DNA of 17,563 bases from Butyricicoccus sp. (GTDB lineage Bacteria; Bacillota; Clostridia; Oscillospirales; Butyricicoccaceae). The stretch lies in contig JAUMSA010000338.1 of the NCBI GenBank assembly GCA_031293105.1, forward strand, positions 1 through 17,563, given 5' to 3'. A program made the translations under genes and the position numbers. This document shows positions 14,053 to 17,563 of this stretch, piece by piece; position 1 is the first letter of the stretch; each line of letters opens with the position of its first letter. Under the pieces are notes generated by a model. It was not told the origin of the DNA. It saw only the letters and a list, made by a program, of their open reading frames with translations, and ran no database searches.

Positions 14053-17000
14053 ACAATGGGCCGCCATAAAAGAAGACCGCGGCGCGCTGCTGGTGTCGGC
14101 GGCGGCCGGTTCGGGCAAGACGGCCGTGCTCGTTGAGCGGGTGCTGCGCCGCCTGACCGATGAAACGGCTCCGGCCGACATCGACCGCCTGCTGCTCGTG
14201 ACCTACACGAGCGCGGCGGCGGCCGAGATGCGCGGCAAGATCGCAGACGCGATCACCAAACGCCTGAGCGAGCGGCCGGACGATGCCCGGCTGCGCCGCC
14301 AGCTGCTGCTCGTCCACCGGGCGCAGATCACAACCGTCCATGCCTTCTGTTTGCAGCTGGTGCGCGAACAGTTCGCTACCCTCGGCCTGCCGCCCGACTT
14401 CCGCATTGCGGACGAGGGCGAACGGGCGGAAATGCAGGAGGAGTGCATGGAAACCGTCCTCGAAGCCGGGTACGACAGCGAGGACGAGGGCTTCTTGGCG
14501 CTGAGTGACCTGCTTTCGGCCGGGCGGGACGACAAACGGCTGAGCCAGGTCGTGCTCGAGGTGTTTGAAAAAATCCAGAGCCACGCCGACCCGGATGCCT
14601 TTTTGAGCGAGGTCGAGTCCATGTTTCAGGGCAACAGCGAAAAGCACCGCGCCGCCCTGCTGGACGAGGCCCGCAGCGCGGCCGAATATGGATTGGACTG
14701 CCTGAAGCTGGCGCTCGGCGAACTGGAAACCGACGGCGACTTGAATGCCGCCTACGGCCCAGCCTTTCTGGCCGACGAAGCCCATGCCCGCGGCCTGCTG
14801 GCCGCCTTGGGCGAGGGCTGGGACGCGGCGGTCGCCGCCGCGCAGTCCATCACCCACGACCGGCTGGGCACCGTGCGCGGGTACGAGGATAAGGCCTTTC
14901 AGGAGTACGTCAAGGGCTTGCGCGACGAGTGGAAGGATGCCTGCGCCCGCATCCAAACCAGCCTGCTGGCTGTGGACGGAGAAGCCGAGCAGTCCCACCG
15001 GGCGCTGGTCGCGCCTGCTATGAGTGCGCTGGTCGCCACCGTGCGCGCCTTTGGGCGCGCATTCGCCGACGAAAAACTGCGGCGGGGCGTGGCCGACTTC
15101 GGGGATTTGGAGCATTTCGCCGTGCGGCTACTGCTCGAAAACGGACAGCCGACCGCGCTGGCGCGGTCGGTCGCGGCCGGGTTTGACGAAATCCTGGTCG
15201 ATGAATACCAGGACACCAACGCCGTGCAGGAGGCCATCTTCGGCGCGGTCAGCCGCGCGGGGCGCAATTTGTTCTTTGTCGGCGACGTCAAGCAGAGCAT
15301 TTATGGTTTCCGCCTGGCCAACCCTTATATCTTTCTGGAAAAATACCGCGCCTGGCCGGATGCGGCGGACGCCACCGACGGCGCGCCGCGCAAGCTGAAC
15401 CTGACGCGCAACTTCCGTTCGCGAGCGGCGGTGCTGGACGCGACCAACTATATTTTCCGCCGCGTCATGTGCGAGGAGGTCGGCGACCTGGCCTACACCG
15501 ACCGCGAAGCCTTATATGTGGGCGCCGACTACCCGAATCCAGGCGACAGCCGTTACAAGACCGAGGTGCTGCTGCTCGACACCGCGGACGGGGAGGAGGA
15601 CAAGACCGTCCTGGAAGCCGAACTGGTCGCAGGGCATATCCGGCAGCTGCTGCGTGAGGGTTTGCCGGTCTACGACCGCGGGCAGGACGCCACACGCCCG
15701 GTGTCGCCGGGGGATATTGTGATTTTGCTGCGCTCGATCAGCCGCAAGGCGGCCATTTACCGGCAGGCGCTCGAAAAAATCGGCCTTTCGGCCGAGACCG
15801 ACGAGTCGAGCGGCCTGCTCGCGACCAGCGAGGTCGCGGCCATGGTGTCTTTCCTGCATGTCATCGACAACCCGCGGCAGGATGTGGAGCTCATCGGCCT
15901 GCTGCGCTCGCCGCTCATCGGCTTTACCGAGCAGGAACTGGCAGAAGTGCGCCTGCTGGATAAAAAAGCTGCCTTCTTTGACGCTCTTTACCTAGCCGCT
16001 GAAGCAGGGAATGAAAAAGCCGCCCTGTTTTTGCAGCAGCTGGACACCCTGCGCCGTCTGGCGACCGATTTGCCGGTGTCGTCGCTGGTACAGCGGTTGT
16101 ATGACCAGTACGGCGCGCTTGGCGTCTACGGTGCATTGCCGAATGGCAAGCAGCGTCAACGCAACCTGCTCGCCTTTTTCGAGCGGGCGCGCGTCTTTGA
16201 GGAGAACGGCAGCCGGGGCCTGTTCCGGTTCACCGCCTTGCTGCGCGGCATGGCCGAGCGGGGCGAGGACTGGCAGACCGTCCGCGCGGGCGGCAGCGGC
16301 GGCGCGGTACGCATTATGTCCATTCACAAGTCCAAGGGACTGGAATTTCCGGTCGTCATCCTGGCCGACTGCGCCAAGTCGTTCAATGAACAGGATTTGC
16401 GCGCGCCGGTTTTGGTGCATCCCGAACTGGGGCTTGGCCCCAAGTGCCGTGACTTGGCACGCGGGGTGCAGTATCCGACCCTGTGGCGGCAGGCAGTCGC
16501 CGTGCGCGCCCGGCGGGAAGCGGTCAGCGAGGAATTGCGTGTGTTATATGTAGCCCTGACCCGCGCGAAAGAAAAACTCATCATCACTGCCGCCGGGGCG
16601 CGTCTTAGCAAAGATTTGCAAAAGTGGGCGACCCTAGCGCAGATGGACCGGCTGCCGCCCTATGCGCTCTCGCGCATGCGCTCGACGTTGCCGTGGCTGC
16701 TGCTGCCGCTGCTGCGTCACCCGGCCGGGGATGCGCTTCGACAGATGGCCGGGTTTGACGGTCTGCCCGAACTGGATGCGCCCGATGTGTTTGACATCCA
16801 AGTGGTCACGCCCGAAGCGCTCGAGGAAGGGGAAACCCAAGCGGATGCCAACCAGCAGGAGGAAGAACGGCCGGTTGTCAATACCCAGCTGGATTATGCG
16901 CATCCGTATTTGCAGGACATCCCGGCCAAGCTGACCGCCACCGGGGTGGGGCAGAGTTACAAGGCCGCCGAAGCGGCCGAGGATACCCCACCGCCGCGTC

Positions 17001-17563
17001 CCGAGGTCACGCTGCGGCAACCGCGTTTTGCGCAGGAGAAACGCGGCTTGACCCCGGCCGAGCGGGGCACGGCCCATCATCTGTTTATGCAGTTCTGCGA
17101 TTTTGACACCTGCGCCATGCCGGGTGGAGCCGCGCAGGAACTGGCACGTCTGCGGGATAAGCATATCCTGTCGCCCGAGCAGGCCGACGCTGTGGATGTG
17201 CGCCGGATTGAGGCGTTCTTCGTGTCCGGCCTATACCAGCAGGCGTTCGCCACAGCCCGGGTGCGACGAGAGTTTAAGTTTTCGGTGGTTGTGCCCGCGG
17301 CATCCTATTATCCGGTGGCCGAGGACGCGCCCGAGGAAACCGTATTGCTGCAAGGTGTCATCGACTGCTTGCTGGAAACCGACGCGGGATTCGTGGTCGT
17401 GGACTTTAAGACCGATCGTGTACGTGCGCAGGACGCCGCCGACCGTGCCGAGCGGTATCGCCTCCAGCTGGATGCCTATGGGCGCGCTGTGCAGGCGATT
17501 TTCGGTAAGCCGGTCACCGGCCGGGTATTATATTTCCTGACCGCCGGGCAAGCGGTTTGGCTT
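14033..17563 (+). CDS. addA: ATP-dependent helicase/nuclease subunit A (AddA), 3' end cut by the window
   Basis: An open frame of 1177 codons from ATG 14033 to the window edge with no stop. It is the motor and second nuclease of AddAB. The start overlaps addB by 20 bp and follows GGAAGGAGGGGAGG. All UvrD/SF1 motifs are present: Walker A AAAGSGKT (Lys29), Ia LLLVTYTSAAAAEMR, II VDEYQDT (Asp390, Glu391), III FFVGDVKQSIYGFR, IV LTRNFRS, V SIHKSKGLEFPVVIL and VI LYVALTRAKEKL. The C-terminal nuclease has His1015 in GTAHHLF, VDFKTD with Asp1124 and Lys1126, and YRLQLDAY. The last visible residues, VLYFLTAGQAVWL, resemble the family's final strand, so only a few residues should be missing. Nothing suggests a broken gene. 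Confidence 0.96.
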   Translation, partial: MPKWTDEQWAAIKEDRGALLVSAAAGSGKTAVLVERVLRRLTDETAPADIDRLLLVTYTSAAAAEMRGKIADAITKRLSERPDDARLRRQLLLVHRAQITTVHAFCLQLVREQFATLGLPPDFRIADEGERAEMQEECMETVLEAGYDSEDEGFLALSDLLSAGRDDKRLSQVVLEVFEKIQSHADPDAFLSEVESMFQGNSEKHRAALLDEARSAAEYGLDCLKLALGELETDGDLNAAYGPAFLADEAHARGLLAALGEGWDAAVAAAQSITHDRLGTVRGYEDKAFQEYVKGLRDEWKDACARIQTSLLAVDGEAEQSHRALVAPAMSALVATVRAFGRAFADEKLRRGVADFGDLEHFAVRLLLENGQPTALARSVAAGFDEILVDEYQDTNAVQEAIFGAVSRAGRNLFFVGDVKQSIYGFRLANPYIFLEKYRAWPDAADATDGAPRKLNLTRNFRSRAAVLDATNYIFRRVMCEEVGDLAYTDREALYVGADYPNPGDSRYKTEVLLLDTADGEEDKTVLEAELVAGHIRQLLREGLPVYDRGQDATRPVSPGDIVILLRSISRKAAIYRQALEKIGLSAETDESSGLLATSEVAAMVSFLHVIDNPRQDVELIGLLRSPLIGFTEQELAEVRLLDKKAAFFDALYLAAEAGNEKAALFLQQLDTLRRLATDLPVSSLVQRLYDQYGALGVYGALPNGKQRQRNLLAFFERARVFEENGSRGLFRFTALLRGMAERGEDWQTVRAGGSGGAVRIMSIHKSKGLEFPVVILADCAKSFNEQDLRAPVLVHPELGLGPKCRDLARGVQYPTLWRQAVAVRARREAVSEELRVLYVALTRAKEKLIITAAGARLSKDLQKWATLAQMDRLPPYALSRMRSTLPWLLLPLLRHPAGDALRQMAGFDGLPELDAPDVFDIQVVTPEALEEGETQADANQQEEERPVVNTQLDYAHPYLQDIPAKLTATGVGQSYKAAEAAEDTPPPRPEVTLRQPRFAQEKRGLTPAERGTAHHLFMQFCDFDTCAMPGGAAQELARLRDKHILSPEQADAVDVRRIEAFFVSGLYQQAFATARVRREFKFSVVVPAASYYPVAEDAPEETVLLQGVIDCLLETDAGFVVVDFKTDRVRAQDAADRAERYRLQLDAYGRAVQAIFGKPVTGRVLYFLTAGQAVWL

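Noticed and set aside
13856..15115. A 419-codon minus-strand frame across the addB-addA junction
   Set aside because: It spans two real overlapping genes and has no start context or known domain.

Overview
The window reads as chromosomal DNA of a GC-rich, low-motility-signal Gram-positive of the class Clostridia, probably Oscillospirales-like. The grounds are AddAB rather than RecBCD, strong AGGAGG-type ribosome sites, near-consensus sigma-A promoters, tRNA genes with encoded CCA, and a strong G/C third-position bias. The genus is an inference. No phage, insertion sequence, CRISPR array or rRNA was seen.

Layout. 1-6432 (+) is a self-contained efflux operon. A consensus promoter (13-41) carries a perfect 18-bp palindromic operator (55-72) just past the start point. 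It is followed by a TolC-like coiled-coil protein, a lipoprotein membrane-fusion adaptor, an RND pump and, overlapping the pump's end, a TetR-family regulator, then a terminator. 6443-6939 is a monocistronic FlK-like hotdog thioesterase with its own promoter and a terminator shared with the convergent gene behind it. 6942-9956 (-) is a two-gene unit of rnr (ribonuclease R) and an overlapping patatin-like lipase. 9957-10203 is a non-coding stretch full of hairpins and back-to-back symmetrical terminators. 10204-10490 (-) is a tRNA operon, Asp-Phe-Gly in transcription order, with a near-perfect promoter. 10558-17563 (+) is the addB-addA double-strand-break repair operon; addA runs off the right edge only a few residues short of its expected end.

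How it fits together. The first operon is a complete tripartite pump with a built-in repressor loop. The striking point is that a TolC-type duct sits in an apparently single-membrane lineage, and it seems to lack the barrel strands that would need an outer membrane. The rest is housekeeping: RNA decay (rnr), translation (tRNAs) and recombinational repair (addAB). The thioesterase and the lipase are plausible acyl-group housekeeping enzymes with no evident link to the pump.

I found no convincing wholly new multi-gene system. The best candidates for something undescribed are the barrel-less TolC-like pump component and the structured intergenic element between rnr and the tRNA genes.
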